Both the position numbers and the translations under genes were made by a program. A model generated the notes under the pieces. The model was given only the letters and a program-made list of their open reading frames with translations. It had not been told where the DNA came from and searched no databases. Of a stretch of DNA of 34,313 bases, positions 18,502-28,831 are shown one piece after another; the stretch's first letter is position 1; each line of letters starts with the position of its first letter. The stretch comes from Oscillatoriales cyanobacterium. Lineage in GTDB: Bacteria > Cyanobacteriota > Cyanobacteriia > Cyanobacteriales > Microcoleaceae. Location: NCBI GenBank assembly GCA_004292745.1, contig RDXH01000042.1, positions 1 through 34,313 on the forward strand, given 5' to 3'.

Positions 18502-19746
18502 TCAAGAATTTGCTAAGGTAAGTCGGTGGGAATTGAGTAAATCGTTGTGGCGAACTGCTAGAGGACTGCGATCGCTTTTTGCTTTCAAATACTTGTCTAC
18601 TACTTGCAAAATTTTTTCTGGGGAAGCCGGCTTGCTCAAAAAATCGGAAGCACCTGTCAGTTTCGCCCGCGTGCGGTCAACGATACTGTCTTTACCGGTC
18701 AAAAATACGATCGGAGTTTCCCGAAAAGCCGATGTTTTCCGCAAAAAACTGCATAAAGCAAAGCCTGTTGTCTTCGGCATCAGCACGTCCATAAAAATCA
18801 AACCAGGGTTGTGCTTAGCCAGGAGACTCACTCCCTGCATCGGGTCTTGAATTTTCAGGACTCGATAGCCTCCATCACATAAAACTTGCTCTAAAAATTC
18901 GCAGACTGTAGGGCTGTCATCGATGCAAGCAATCAAAGGGCGACCTGGTTTAGCAATGGCCGCCGCCAAACGCCACTGTTCGATGGGCGATGGCAAATCG
19001 GGAACGGTGCGAAAATTAACTAAACCCTGCTTTATGTAGTTCTGTAAAGCGCGGGTGGCGACGGTAACACATTGCTTTTTTTTAAATGCTATATCCCACA
19101 GAGTATTCTCGCCGTTGAAGACGTTAGCTAGAGTTAGGAAAGAATTAGAACTAAATCGATTTTTTAATTCCGGCGGTAATCTTAAAAGAGGTGCTTGTTC
19201 TGGTTCTACCAACCACAAACTCATTGCTTTCCACTTCTGCCACATTTGTTGTGTAGAATACAAAACTTGCTGTAGCTCTGTTAAAGACACTAGCAAATAA
19301 GGGATAACATGAGACACATATTTTTTTGAGGGGCGCCACTCTCGGCGCAAATTCGATTGACCCATCAAAGAAAATAACACTTCCGAAAGGCTGGTGTGGA
19401 CGATCGCCTTAGCTTGTTCCAGGTTCATTTCATTTTTGGCAATTCCTTGCTGAAGCAGTTGATATTCCCACAACTCCCCAGCATCAAGACCTCTGAGATC
19501 CACTTGAAAGTTGCGACAGTGTTGACCTACAGCCCTGTACCAACGTCTCGCCCTATGCCATCCTCCAGTCGCATAAACCAGACTGCCTCGAAAAAAGTAG
19601 AGTTGCCACTGTTGCTCCCCTTGCTCTAAGAGCAGTTTTCCTGTTGCTTGCTTCTGGCTGAGCACTGCCAGCGTATGAGACAGCATTTTGTACCCGATTG
19701 CTGTAGTACACATTTTCACTTGCATCCCCCGTAGTCCCTTTATCAT
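18502..19746 (-). CDS. PatA-type response regulator (PATAN/DUF4388 plus REC)
   Basis: Up to 414 residues. The N-terminal half matches PATAN/DUF4388 proteins (SQKQATGKLLLEQ, then LYFFRGSLVYATGGWHRARR), and residues about 272-395 form a receiver with IDDSP, phospho-acceptor Asp320 in IFMDVLMPKTTG and the SKPA lysine. Relatives include PatA (heterocyst pattern) and PixG/PilG-like regulators of pilus phototaxis in cyanobacteria, so a role in motility or polarity control is likely but not shown. Three in-frame starts exist; Met12 (19713) gives an N-terminus resembling the family and has GGGGG 11 nt upstream, so the true start may be there. There is no DNA-binding domain: output is probably protein-protein. 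No cognate CheA or MCP genes are nearby. Confidence 0.9.
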   Translation of the reverse strand: MIKGLRGMQVKMCTTAIGYKMLSHTLAVLSQKQATGKLLLEQGEQQWQLYFFRGSLVYATGGWHRARRWYRAVGQHCRNFQVDLRGLDAGELWEYQLLQQGIAKNEMNLEQAKAIVHTSLSEVLFSLMGQSNLRREWRPSKKYVSHVIPYLLVSLTELQQVLYSTQQMWQKWKAMSLWLVEPEQAPLLRLPPELKNRFSSNSFLTLANVFNGENTLWDIAFKKKQCVTVATRALQNYIKQGLVNFRTVPDLPSPIEQWRLAAAIAKPGRPLIACIDDSPTVCEFLEQVLCDGGYRVLKIQDPMQGVSLLAKHNPGLIFMDVLMPKTTGFALCSFLRKTSAFRETPIVFLTGKDSIVDRTRAKLTGASDFLSKPASPEKILQVVDKYLKAKSDRSPLAVRHNDLLNSHRLTLANS

Positions 19747-19941
19747 ATTTTACAACTTTTGAGAAGTCGGGACAAACAGTAATATTACTGAGTTTTTGTG
19801 AATATTAACAATATCCACATCGCCTCTACTCAGATACACGACTTCTTAAATAAGTCGCCTATTTAACAGAAATTTTACGGGATGAGCCTTTTACTTCAAT
19901 TCAAGGGAATGTCTCGGTTAAAAGTATCAGTCTTGAATTGA

Positions 19942-20169
19942 CTACTCACAATTATCTGGGGGCGGTACGGGGTCATACCCCCCAGGATGCAGAGGTTGAC
20001 AACGCAAAATCCGCTTAATTGCCATGGAGCCACCGCGAGCAACTCCAAATCTTTCTATTGCTTCGATCGCATATTGAGAACAAGTTGGGTAAAATCTACA
20101 GGCGTTAGGTAAGTAAGGAGAAATCCCCCTTTTGTAGCCTTGTATTAATCCGATGACCAATATTTTCAT
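19942..20169 (-). CDS. yidD: YidD membrane insertion efficiency factor
   Basis: A 75-residue protein when started at 20169. The family motif [11 protein letters not shown] (Cys24, Cys30) and [17 protein letters not shown] are both complete. YidD is a small membrane-associated protein thought to help the YidC insertase place proteins in the inner membrane. The frame is open for 26 codons further upstream (to 20247), but that would overlap truB by 47 nt and add sequence the family lacks, so the internal ATG is preferred. It lies 31 nt after truB on the same strand and is probably in the same transcript. The usual neighbours rnpA and yidC are not in view. Confidence 0.95.
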   Translation of the reverse strand: MKILVIGLIQGYKRGISPYLPNACRFYPTCSQYAIEAIERFGVARGGSMAIKRILRCQPLHPGGYDPVPPPDNCE

Positions 20170-20200
20170 CTCGATATTTATTATTTGGTGTGCGCGATCG

Positions 20201-21124
20201 CTAAAAGACAATTTGAGGAGCCAAGATCTTGTTTGTATCTGACTCAACTACTTGACCGATACCCAAAAACTGACCATCTTCATGATAAACCTGCAAGGGA
20301 GAAGATAAGGGAATGGAGGTATTTTTTGCAGATTGCCTACTTTCGATAATTTCTGCTATCGGGAGGCGTTGACCTTGAAACCAGCGTTTGGCATATTCAG
20401 CAGAAAGGACGATCGGCCCTAAATGGGCTAAAACCTCTGACGGTAAGATGGGGAAGAATTTATTTTCCTGCAATTGTATTTCTAATTCGGCAAAACTGAG
20501 ACTTTGTTCGATCGCAAAACCGCTACTTTCAGTACGAGTCAAACGAGCTAAAGTGCCACCTACATTCAACCTAGCACCCAAATCGCGAGCGATCGCCCGA
20601 ATATAAGTACCAGCCCCACAGGAAATCGCCAAATCCAATTCAGGAAAATCCCCAGGCCGCCAATCCAAAACTTCCAGGCTAAACACCTCTACTTTCCTAG
20701 CAGCAACTTCCACAGTTTCGCCCTTCCTAGCCAATTCATAAAGGCGTTTTCCTCCCACCTGAATGGCACTAAAACTAGGTGGGAACTGCTCAATTTTTCC
20801 GATAAAATTCGGCAATTGAGTTTGCACTTCTTTTAAACTTAAATCCGGTGCTGGTTGAGAAGTCAGGATTTCTCCTTCCAAATCGTCCGTAGCAGTAGTT
20901 AAGCCAAAGCGAATCGTACCTTTGTAAGCTTTATGATGTTGGAGAAATTGTAACAGCCTGGTTGCCTTGCCCAGGGCGATCGGCAAAACCCCAGTCACAG
21001 CAGGATCGAGGGTTCCTCCATGTCCGACTCGCTTGAGTTGCAAGAGGCGACGCACTCGCCCCACGCAGTCGTGGGAAGTCATGCCGGCTGGTTTATTTAA
21101 ATTCAGAAAACCTTCAAAAGTCAT
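20201..21124 (-). CDS. truB: tRNA pseudouridine-55 synthase TruB
   Basis: A 307-residue enzyme that converts U55 of the tRNA T-loop to pseudouridine. The N-terminus [17 protein letters not shown] and catalytic motif HGGTLDP (Asp40) are classic. Further matches are [33 protein letters not shown] and [12 protein letters not shown]. The C-terminal 90 residues contain the shortened PUA-like end typical of bacteria. Length is normal. The ATG is 8 nt after the stop of the RTX gene on the same strand, and no good Shine-Dalgarno is visible, so it may depend on read-through from upstream. Function is secure. Confidence 0.97.
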   Translation of the reverse strand: MTFEGFLNLNKPAGMTSHDCVGRVRRLLQLKRVGHGGTLDPAVTGVLPIALGKATRLLQFLQHHKAYKGTIRFGLTTATDDLEGEILTSQPAPDLSLKEVQTQLPNFIGKIEQFPPSFSAIQVGGKRLYELARKGETVEVAARKVEVFSLEVLDWRPGDFPELDLAISCGAGTYIRAIARDLGARLNVGGTLARLTRTESSGFAIEQSLSFAELEIQLQENKFFPILPSEVLAHLGPIVLSAEYAKRWFQGQRLPIAEIIESRQSAKNTSIPLSSPLQVYHEDGQFLGIGQVVESDTNKILAPQIVF

Positions 21125-21132
21125 TTAACAAA

Positions 21133-21807
21133 TTAAAGAATGAAGTCAGCCTGACTAATAGAAGTACGGGGAACTCCGAACAGAGTAGCCAGAGTTTCCT
21201 TAGTGCTGGTAAGCTGAATAATTGTACTTGGGGTAGTTCCGCTAGTACCAGCGACAATTGTGAGTTCGGCAAAAGTAAGACCGGCGGCCAAGCGAATGCG
21301 ATCGCTACCATCAGTAAAATCTGTAATCAAATCCGATTCTGACGAAAAACTCAGCGCAAAGGTATCATTTCCCAGCCCACCAGTTAAAGTATCTCTACCT
21401 TTATCGCCAGAAAGACTATCATCACCAGCACCCCCAAACAAGGAGTCATCGCCAGAACCCCCAAACAAGGTGTCATTGCCCGCGCCTCCCAACAAAGTAT
21501 CGTTGTCTTGGTTGCCAAATAGCAAGTCATTGCCATCATCTCCAGTTTGGGAATCAGCACCTTTGCCACCATAAAGAGTGTCGTCGCCTTCATTACCCAA
21601 CATCGTATCGCGACCGCTACCGCCGAACAGACAGTCATTGCCAGCATCGCCACGAATGGAGTCGTCGCCGTCTTCGCCGTAGATGAGATCGTTACCTCCT
21701 AAGCCAAAAATTGTATCCGGGCCTCCCAAACCGAAAATAGTATCAGCGCCGCTAGTACCTGTGAGGGAGTCCGGGCCGGAGGTGCCAATCTTGCCAATCC
21801 GGGACAC
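21133..21807 (-). CDS. RTX calcium-binding repeat protein, probably 5'-truncated
   Basis: 224 residues from a GTG start. Residues about 18-146 are some thirteen GGxGxDxLx nonapeptides (for example GGAGNDTLFGGSGDDSLF) that form a calcium-filled parallel beta-roll; the remaining 75 residues (DTFALSFSSESDLITDFTDG onward) are the usual C-terminal cap, a type I or outer-surface secretion signature. No enzymatic domain or signal peptide is present. In frame before the GTG lies a Thr-Pro run (DPPTPTPTPTPTPGGTT) that ends at a TGA at 21853-21855; such linkers normally join an RTX tail to a larger N-terminal part, so this looks like the tail of a longer gene. It sits between the secreted hydrolase and truB, 8 nt before the latter. 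Confidence 0.8.
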   Translation of the reverse strand: MSRIGKIGTSGPDSLTGTSGADTIFGLGGPDTIFGLGGNDLIYGEDGDDSIRGDAGNDCLFGGSGRDTMLGNEGDDTLYGGKGADSQTGDDGNDLLFGNQDNDTLLGGAGNDTLFGGSGDDSLFGGAGDDSLSGDKGRDTLTGGLGNDTFALSFSSESDLITDFTDGSDRIRLAAGLTFAELTIVAGTSGTTPSTIIQLTSTKETLATLFGVPRTSISQADFIL

Positions 21808-21813
21808 TGTTGT

Positions 21814-21849
21814 ACCACCGGGGGTGGGGGTGGGTGTGGGTGTGGGTGG
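21814..21849. repeat. GGGTGT/GGGGGT hexamer run encoding a Thr-Pro linker
   Basis: The plus strand reads as repeated GGGTGT and GGGGGT hexamers; in the RTX frame on the minus strand they encode Thr-Pro dipeptides. Hexamer changes keep frame, but the G-runs are slippage-prone. Confidence 0.75.
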
Positions 21850-21890
21850 ATCTCAATGGCGATCGGATTTTTGATTGCCTCATGGCCAGC

Positions 21891-23624
21891 TTATCGGGGA
21901 ACAGGACTCGGCTGAGGTTGAGGAGTTGGGGGTCTAGAGGCGGGGCGACTCGGCTGTGGGGGACTGTTGAGTAACTGTTGCAATTGCTGCGACGTGAGCG
22001 ATCGCAAAATTCTCAGCCCTAGGGATTCTCTGGAGATGCTTTGAGCGTAGGAGGGTTCCACATACCGACGGAATTGGGACTGGTTGTTCAAATAGCTTTC
22101 CATGAAAGCAACGCTGAGTCCGTTTAGGTAGCGACGGGCTAAGGCGGGTTCTGGTCCGATGACATCGGCAGGTGGAATAAAGATGCTTTGAGGGGATTGG
22201 TCGATGGTGGAGAAGTGAGTGCCGTTTTTCATTAATACCAGATATTTGTTGGGCGATGTCAACCAAGTGAAAGGTTGAATTTGTTCTACCAAAGCGGGGG
22301 CGACTGTATCGGCGCTGCCTGCGATTACCATGACTGGAATTTGAATTTTACTGAGACTGGTTTCTCCCAGAATGCTGCTGCTAATCGGGTTAACGGCGAT
22401 CGCAGCTTTGATGCGCGGATCGCCAAAATTGTACTCTAGGCGCTCCAATCCACGGGCGCGGCACTGCAACAGTAGTGAGATGTTCCAAGTGTCGTTTTCT
22501 AGCCGACAGTCTTTGTCTAGCTGTGCCAAATTCATGGGTGCCCCGGCTAAGGCCAAAGCGGTGTAACCGCCGAAAGATTGACCGATGATGCCGACTCGCT
22601 GCAAGTCTAATTGCCCTCGGTAAGTTGGATCGCCCAGAGACAGGGTGGTTAAATAATCTAGCAAGTCTTTGACATCCAGGGGGCGATTGACAAATTCTGC
22701 TGGTCCTACTACTTCGTTGGCTTTGCCTGTGATTAAGTCTTGCAGTTGTTTGGCGTTGCTGCCGGGGTGTTCGGGGACGGCGACGGCAAAGCCGTAGGAG
22801 GCTAGGTGTTTGGCTAAATATTCAAAGGAAATGCGATCGGAGCCTAAACCGTGGGAAATTACGACTACTGGGGCTGGTCGAGGGCTACCTTGGGGCAGAT
22901 AGATGTCGATGGGAAAGGTGCGATCGCGATTGGGGTTTTTCAGAGTTACCGATGATTTTTTCCAGGTATAGGGGCCTGGTATTTGGGGTTGTAGTATTTG
23001 GGCTCTGGGAATTTCCGGTTCTGACACTGCTTGTTCTTCCGACAATTTGGCTACTCCTTCGATCGCCCGATTGGAACGGTTGACCAGCGTCGTCAGTTCG
23101 TTGGCGATGCCCAAGCCACGAGCGATGTCAATCCTGATCCCGTAGGTGGGAAATTTCCGTAACACGTTGACAATTGTGACACCTTCTGGGTCTGATGCCG
23201 CTAAAATTAAGGCAGCTCGAATCGCGTAAAATCCAGGCTGTCTAGCTTTCGTCTGAATTACTCTACCCAAGCGCTCCAGCAGCAATTCTCCTTGGTCTGT
23301 GTAGAGGAATTGGGCGATCGTCACGGGGCTGATTTCAGCACGAGCTTGCAAGGCGCTCTGAATCTGCTCTAGCTGTTCTGGTTTGGCGTACTGAGCGAAG
23401 CCGTCTAAGTAGGAGTCTATTTTGCCTTCTGTGGCGAACAGTGCCAGGGAGTCGATCGGAACTGATACTTCTAGTGGGCCGTAAGTTACGTAAATCCGTT
23501 CGGCTGCGATCGCAGGTGTGGCCGTGCAAACAGCCGTAAATGCAAACAATCCTAGGTATTTTTGGATGCCAGAGAGCCGAGTGCGATCGGCACCAGGGGA
23601 GGGACTCGGAAACAGAAATTTCAT
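21891..23624 (-). CDS. Secreted alpha/beta hydrolase with N-terminal DUF1400
   Basis: A 577-residue protein. A Sec signal peptide (hydrophobic YLGLFAFTAVCTATPAIA, cleavage expected after AIA) precedes a DUF1400 domain (about 40-175; RIYVTYGPLEVSVPIDSL at its start). The catalytic domain follows, with VVVISHGLGSD as the oxyanion region, nucleophile Ser350 in GQSFGGY, and a likely His in NGTHFSTID. This fold is close to platelet-activating-factor acetylhydrolase and dienelactone hydrolase families, so it is probably a lipase or esterase acting in the periplasm or outside the cell; the substrate is unknown. The last 30 residues are Pro-rich (PPTPQPQPSPVPR). The RTX gene follows on the same strand. 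Confidence 0.92.
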   Translation of the reverse strand: MKFLFPSPSPGADRTRLSGIQKYLGLFAFTAVCTATPAIAAERIYVTYGPLEVSVPIDSLALFATEGKIDSYLDGFAQYAKPEQLEQIQSALQARAEISPVTIAQFLYTDQGELLLERLGRVIQTKARQPGFYAIRAALILAASDPEGVTIVNVLRKFPTYGIRIDIARGLGIANELTTLVNRSNRAIEGVAKLSEEQAVSEPEIPRAQILQPQIPGPYTWKKSSVTLKNPNRDRTFPIDIYLPQGSPRPAPVVVISHGLGSDRISFEYLAKHLASYGFAVAVPEHPGSNAKQLQDLITGKANEVVGPAEFVNRPLDVKDLLDYLTTLSLGDPTYRGQLDLQRVGIIGQSFGGYTALALAGAPMNLAQLDKDCRLENDTWNISLLLQCRARGLERLEYNFGDPRIKAAIAVNPISSSILGETSLSKIQIPVMVIAGSADTVAPALVEQIQPFTWLTSPNKYLVLMKNGTHFSTIDQSPQSIFIPPADVIGPEPALARRYLNGLSVAFMESYLNNQSQFRRYVEPSYAQSISRESLGLRILRSLTSQQLQQLLNSPPQPSRPASRPPTPQPQPSPVPR

Positions 23625-23898
23625 AACTTTTATACCCAGGACTTCTAATAATTAGTCGATCAAACAGTCTATATTGTTTCACCAATATTTAATACGGAAA
23701 AATCGATCGGTTTCCCATAAATTTAGGTTATGGTGTAAAACATCACCCTAAATCACATTTGGGCTTTAACAACCCTAGCTTCCTTTTCCAATTCAATGTC
23801 TTGATGTTAAGCCTGCTAACATCCCAATTAATTATTTTTGCCATCATGTTTAGATCGGTGCGATCGCATCTGTAAGTAAAGTTTGAGTGAGAGAATTT

Positions 23899-24882
23899 AT
23901 GATGTTCAATGCCACCGCTATCCTGATAGACGCTTTTGTTCAAGAGCTACAGGCTGGCTATCGCCGTACCTACGGCAAATACAAGCCAGACTACCCAGAA
24001 ATCATCGCCTGGGCAGGGACAATGGCTCTGGAAAATATCGCTAATTGTGATGCTCTATACCACAACGTAGAACATACCATGCTGGTAGCCCTAGTCGGAC
24101 AAGAAATTCTCCGGGGCAAGCATATTCGTGAAGGAGGAGTGTCGCCGGAAGATTGGCTGCACTACCTCATATCCCTACTGTGCCACGATATTGGCTACAT
24201 CAAAGGCGTTTGTCGCCAAGACCAAGAAGCTGTCGGTCTTTATGCAACGGGGATTGACGGCGGCATGGTGTCCGTACCCATTGGCGCAACTTCCGCCAGT
24301 TTAACTCCTTATCATGTCGATCGGGGCAAACTGGTAATTGACGAACGCTTCGGCGGCCACACACTAATTGATGCCGAACAAATCAAACGCAATATAGAAT
24401 TGACTCGCTTTCCAGTTCCTGCAAGCGAAACCCATCAAGACAGAAACAATTATTCGGGACTAGCCCGAGCAGCAGATTTAATTGGTCAATTGAGCGACCC
24501 CAATTACCTGCGAAAAATTAGTGCCCTGTTCTACGAATTTGAAGAAGTCGGCACTAATAAAATTCTAGGTTACAAATCTCCAGGAGATTTGCGACAAAAC
24601 TATGCCAAATTTTATTGGAATGGAGTGTTTCCCTACATTCCGGCCGCTCTCAACTATTTAGACTTAACCCAAGGCGGAAAACAGATTGTTGCGAACCTCT
24701 ACGCTAATGTCTTTCAGGTAGAACACGCTGAACCCCTCGCTTTCACCAAAGTCAACTCTCAAGATTTGCTTAAATCTCGTGGAAAAGGCAATTTAAAAGG
24801 AGAAAAAGATGCTGAAAATTTAGTATTTTCAATTTCCGGAGAAACAAAGAAATTTAACGAATTTCCCGATCTAAATCTCTAA
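23899..24882 (+). CDS. HD-domain metal-dependent phosphohydrolase
   Basis: 327 residues from the ATG at 23899. The frame also opens with a GTG at 23887, but GAGTGAGAG at 23885-23893 is well placed to serve the ATG. The HD motif is complete: YHNVEHT (His55, His59) then LLCHDIGY (His96, Asp97), the metal ligands of HD/PDE-type hydrolases that cleave phosphodiesters or phosphate esters of nucleotides. The rest (DRNNYSGLARAADLIGQL, then FYWNGVFPYIPAALNYL) supports the helical HD fold. The substrate cannot be inferred. The next gene, a VWA protein, starts 137 bp later on the same strand. The last 45 residues are charged and probably flexible. Confidence 0.87.
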   Translation: MMFNATAILIDAFVQELQAGYRRTYGKYKPDYPEIIAWAGTMALENIANCDALYHNVEHTMLVALVGQEILRGKHIREGGVSPEDWLHYLISLLCHDIGYIKGVCRQDQEAVGLYATGIDGGMVSVPIGATSASLTPYHVDRGKLVIDERFGGHTLIDAEQIKRNIELTRFPVPASETHQDRNNYSGLARAADLIGQLSDPNYLRKISALFYEFEEVGTNKILGYKSPGDLRQNYAKFYWNGVFPYIPAALNYLDLTQGGKQIVANLYANVFQVEHAEPLAFTKVNSQDLLKSRGKGNLKGEKDAENLVFSISGETKKFNEFPDLNL

Positions 24883-25019
24883 TCAGATCGCAGCATTAAC
24901 ACTGACGAAAATCCAGGGAGCCAGAATTAGGATTAAAAAATATTAACCTAGTTGCTGACTCTTTTTATTTGAGGTAAAATAGAGTTAATAACTCGTTGTT
25001 TGTTAGGGAGAGCTAGGTG

Positions 25020-26084
25020 ATGACAACCAGCAACATTGAAGTCGTTTTTAGCTTTGATACCACCGGCAGTATGTACCCCTGCTTGACGCAAGTTCGCCGC
25101 AAAATTAAAGAGACGGTAACAAGACTGCTCGATGAAATTCCAGGCATTCGCATCGGAATTATTGCCCACGGAGACTATTGCGATGCTGGCAGCACCTACG
25201 TCACTAAACACCTAGATTTGTCCGGCGATGTCGCCACCATTTGCAATTTTGTGCAAAATGTCCAGCCTACAGGTGGCGGCGATGCTCCCGAATGTTACGA
25301 ATTAGTATTACACGAAGCTCAGTCACTTTCTTGGACTCCAACTAATGCCAAAACCTTGGTACTAATTGGCGACGATATCCCCCACGCACCGGCTCAAACT
25401 CCTCAAAAACTTAACTGGCGTCACGAAGTAGATAAATTAGCACAGATGGGAATAGCCGTTTATGGCATCCAAGCTCTCAACCGTAAGCACGCTACTTTAT
25501 TCTACAAAGAACTAGCCGAAAAATCTGGCGGTTTTCACCTCAATCTCGACCAATTTTCCTACATCACAGACCTGTTTTTAGCCGTTTGTTACCAACAGTC
25601 ATCTAGCGAACAACTACAAGCCTACGAACAAGAAGTTGTCAGTCAAGGTCGGATGAATCGCGGATTAAACAAAATGTTTAATACCATGCTGAAGCGGGAA
25701 GGAGTTGCTGCTTATGAATCAGCAGAATTGCGAGCCGTAAAACCAGGGAGATTTCAGATTCTGGAAGTAGACAAGGAAATTTCAATCAAAGCATTTGTTC
25801 TGGAGAATGGTTTGAGTTTTAAAACCGGTCGTGGGTTTTATGAATTTACTAAAACAGAAACGATTCAAGGTAAGAAAGAAATTGTGTTGATGGAGCGTTC
25901 CACAGGAGATTTGTTTGAAGGAGAAGCGGCGCGAGAAATGTTAGGTTTACCAATGGGGGAGACAGTTCGCATCAAACCGAGTAATCTAGAAAAGTATGCG
26001 GTTTTTGTACAAAGTACCTCTGCCAATCGCAAACTGATGGGGGGAACTCGTTTCCTTTATGAAGTTGAAGATTGGGATCGTTAA
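25020..26084 (+). CDS. VWA-domain protein
   Basis: 354 residues from the ATG at 25020; a GTG directly before it could also serve, and GGGAG lies 9 nt upstream of the ATG. The N-terminal 195 residues are a von Willebrand A domain with an intact metal-ion-dependent adhesion site: Asp13-Thr-Thr-Gly-Ser17 and TGGGDAPE for the third loop. The closest motif resemblance is to VWA domains of alpha-kinase-type (VwkA) proteins, but no kinase domain follows. Residues about 230-354 form an unrecognised alpha/beta region (FKTGRGFYEFTKTE, MERSTGDLFEGEAAREML). No signal peptide is seen, so it is cytoplasmic. It may act as a metal-dependent binding scaffold; its partner is unknown, though the HD hydrolase upstream is a candidate. 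Confidence 0.85.
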   Translation: MTTSNIEVVFSFDTTGSMYPCLTQVRRKIKETVTRLLDEIPGIRIGIIAHGDYCDAGSTYVTKHLDLSGDVATICNFVQNVQPTGGGDAPECYELVLHEAQSLSWTPTNAKTLVLIGDDIPHAPAQTPQKLNWRHEVDKLAQMGIAVYGIQALNRKHATLFYKELAEKSGGFHLNLDQFSYITDLFLAVCYQQSSSEQLQAYEQEVVSQGRMNRGLNKMFNTMLKREGVAAYESAELRAVKPGRFQILEVDKEISIKAFVLENGLSFKTGRGFYEFTKTETIQGKKEIVLMERSTGDLFEGEAAREMLGLPMGETVRIKPSNLEKYAVFVQSTSANRKLMGGTRFLYEVEDWDR

Positions 26085-26094
26085 TCAAACTTAA

Positions 26095-28497
<2,403 letters not shown>

Positions 28498-28530
28498 ATC
28501 CTAGATAAAACTTAATGTATACCTCTGAAC

Positions 28531-28566
28531 TCTTTCTCTGCGCCCTCTGCGCCCTCTGTGGTTCAA
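28531..28566 (+). repeat. Dispersed repeat, partial copy (core only)
   Basis: The CTTTCTCTGCGCCCTCTGCG core with CTCTGTGGTTCAAAA at its right, matching the core of the copy at 2780-2866. No terminal inverted repeats are recognisable. Confidence 0.6.
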
Positions 28567-28646
28567 AAAAAGCTTCTTTGACTGCAACGTAAATTTTGCT
28601 AAAATTAATCTAGTACACTCAATCCAAGCCCAAGGAAATACATTAT

Positions 28647-28753
28647 GTCAGAATCCGGTTGTATCGGAATGATTAAACCTGACTAGAACACAGAGGACAC
28701 AGAGAAAGAGAGGAGAGAAATAATAATTCCGATGTCAACGGATTTGATATGAC
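28647..28753 (-). repeat. Dispersed MITE-like repeat, complete copy
   Basis: 107 bp with imperfect terminal inverted repeats: GTCAGAATCCGG..GTATCGGAATGATT at the left, and ATAATTCCGATG..AACGGATTTGATATGAC at the right. The core is the complement of the CTCTGTGTCCTCTGTGTTC run. In reverse complement it aligns end to end with the copy at 31811-31920. No ORF is present. Confidence 0.7.
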
Positions 28754-28831
28754 GCAGAAACCGGGTTTTTGACCCCCCGTGGGTCTAGGACTGTATAAGT
28801 CACCGATGTAAATATTTGGGATCAATATTTT

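Larger units (their letters stand above)
28498..28831. other. Intergenic region made mostly of repeats
   Basis: 334 bp between the convergent ligA and the solute-binding protein gene. It has a partial CTCTGCGCC repeat at 28531-28566 and a full inverted copy at 28647-28753. No gene and no clear T-run terminator are visible. Confidence 0.6.

Noticed and set aside
20170-20247. Longer YidD with 26 extra N-terminal residues
   Set aside because: The extension overlaps truB and has no counterpart in the family; the internal ATG gives the standard length.
21260-21574. Plus-strand frame rich in SLPAPPNKVS repeats
   Set aside because: It is the antisense reading of the RTX nonapeptide repeats.
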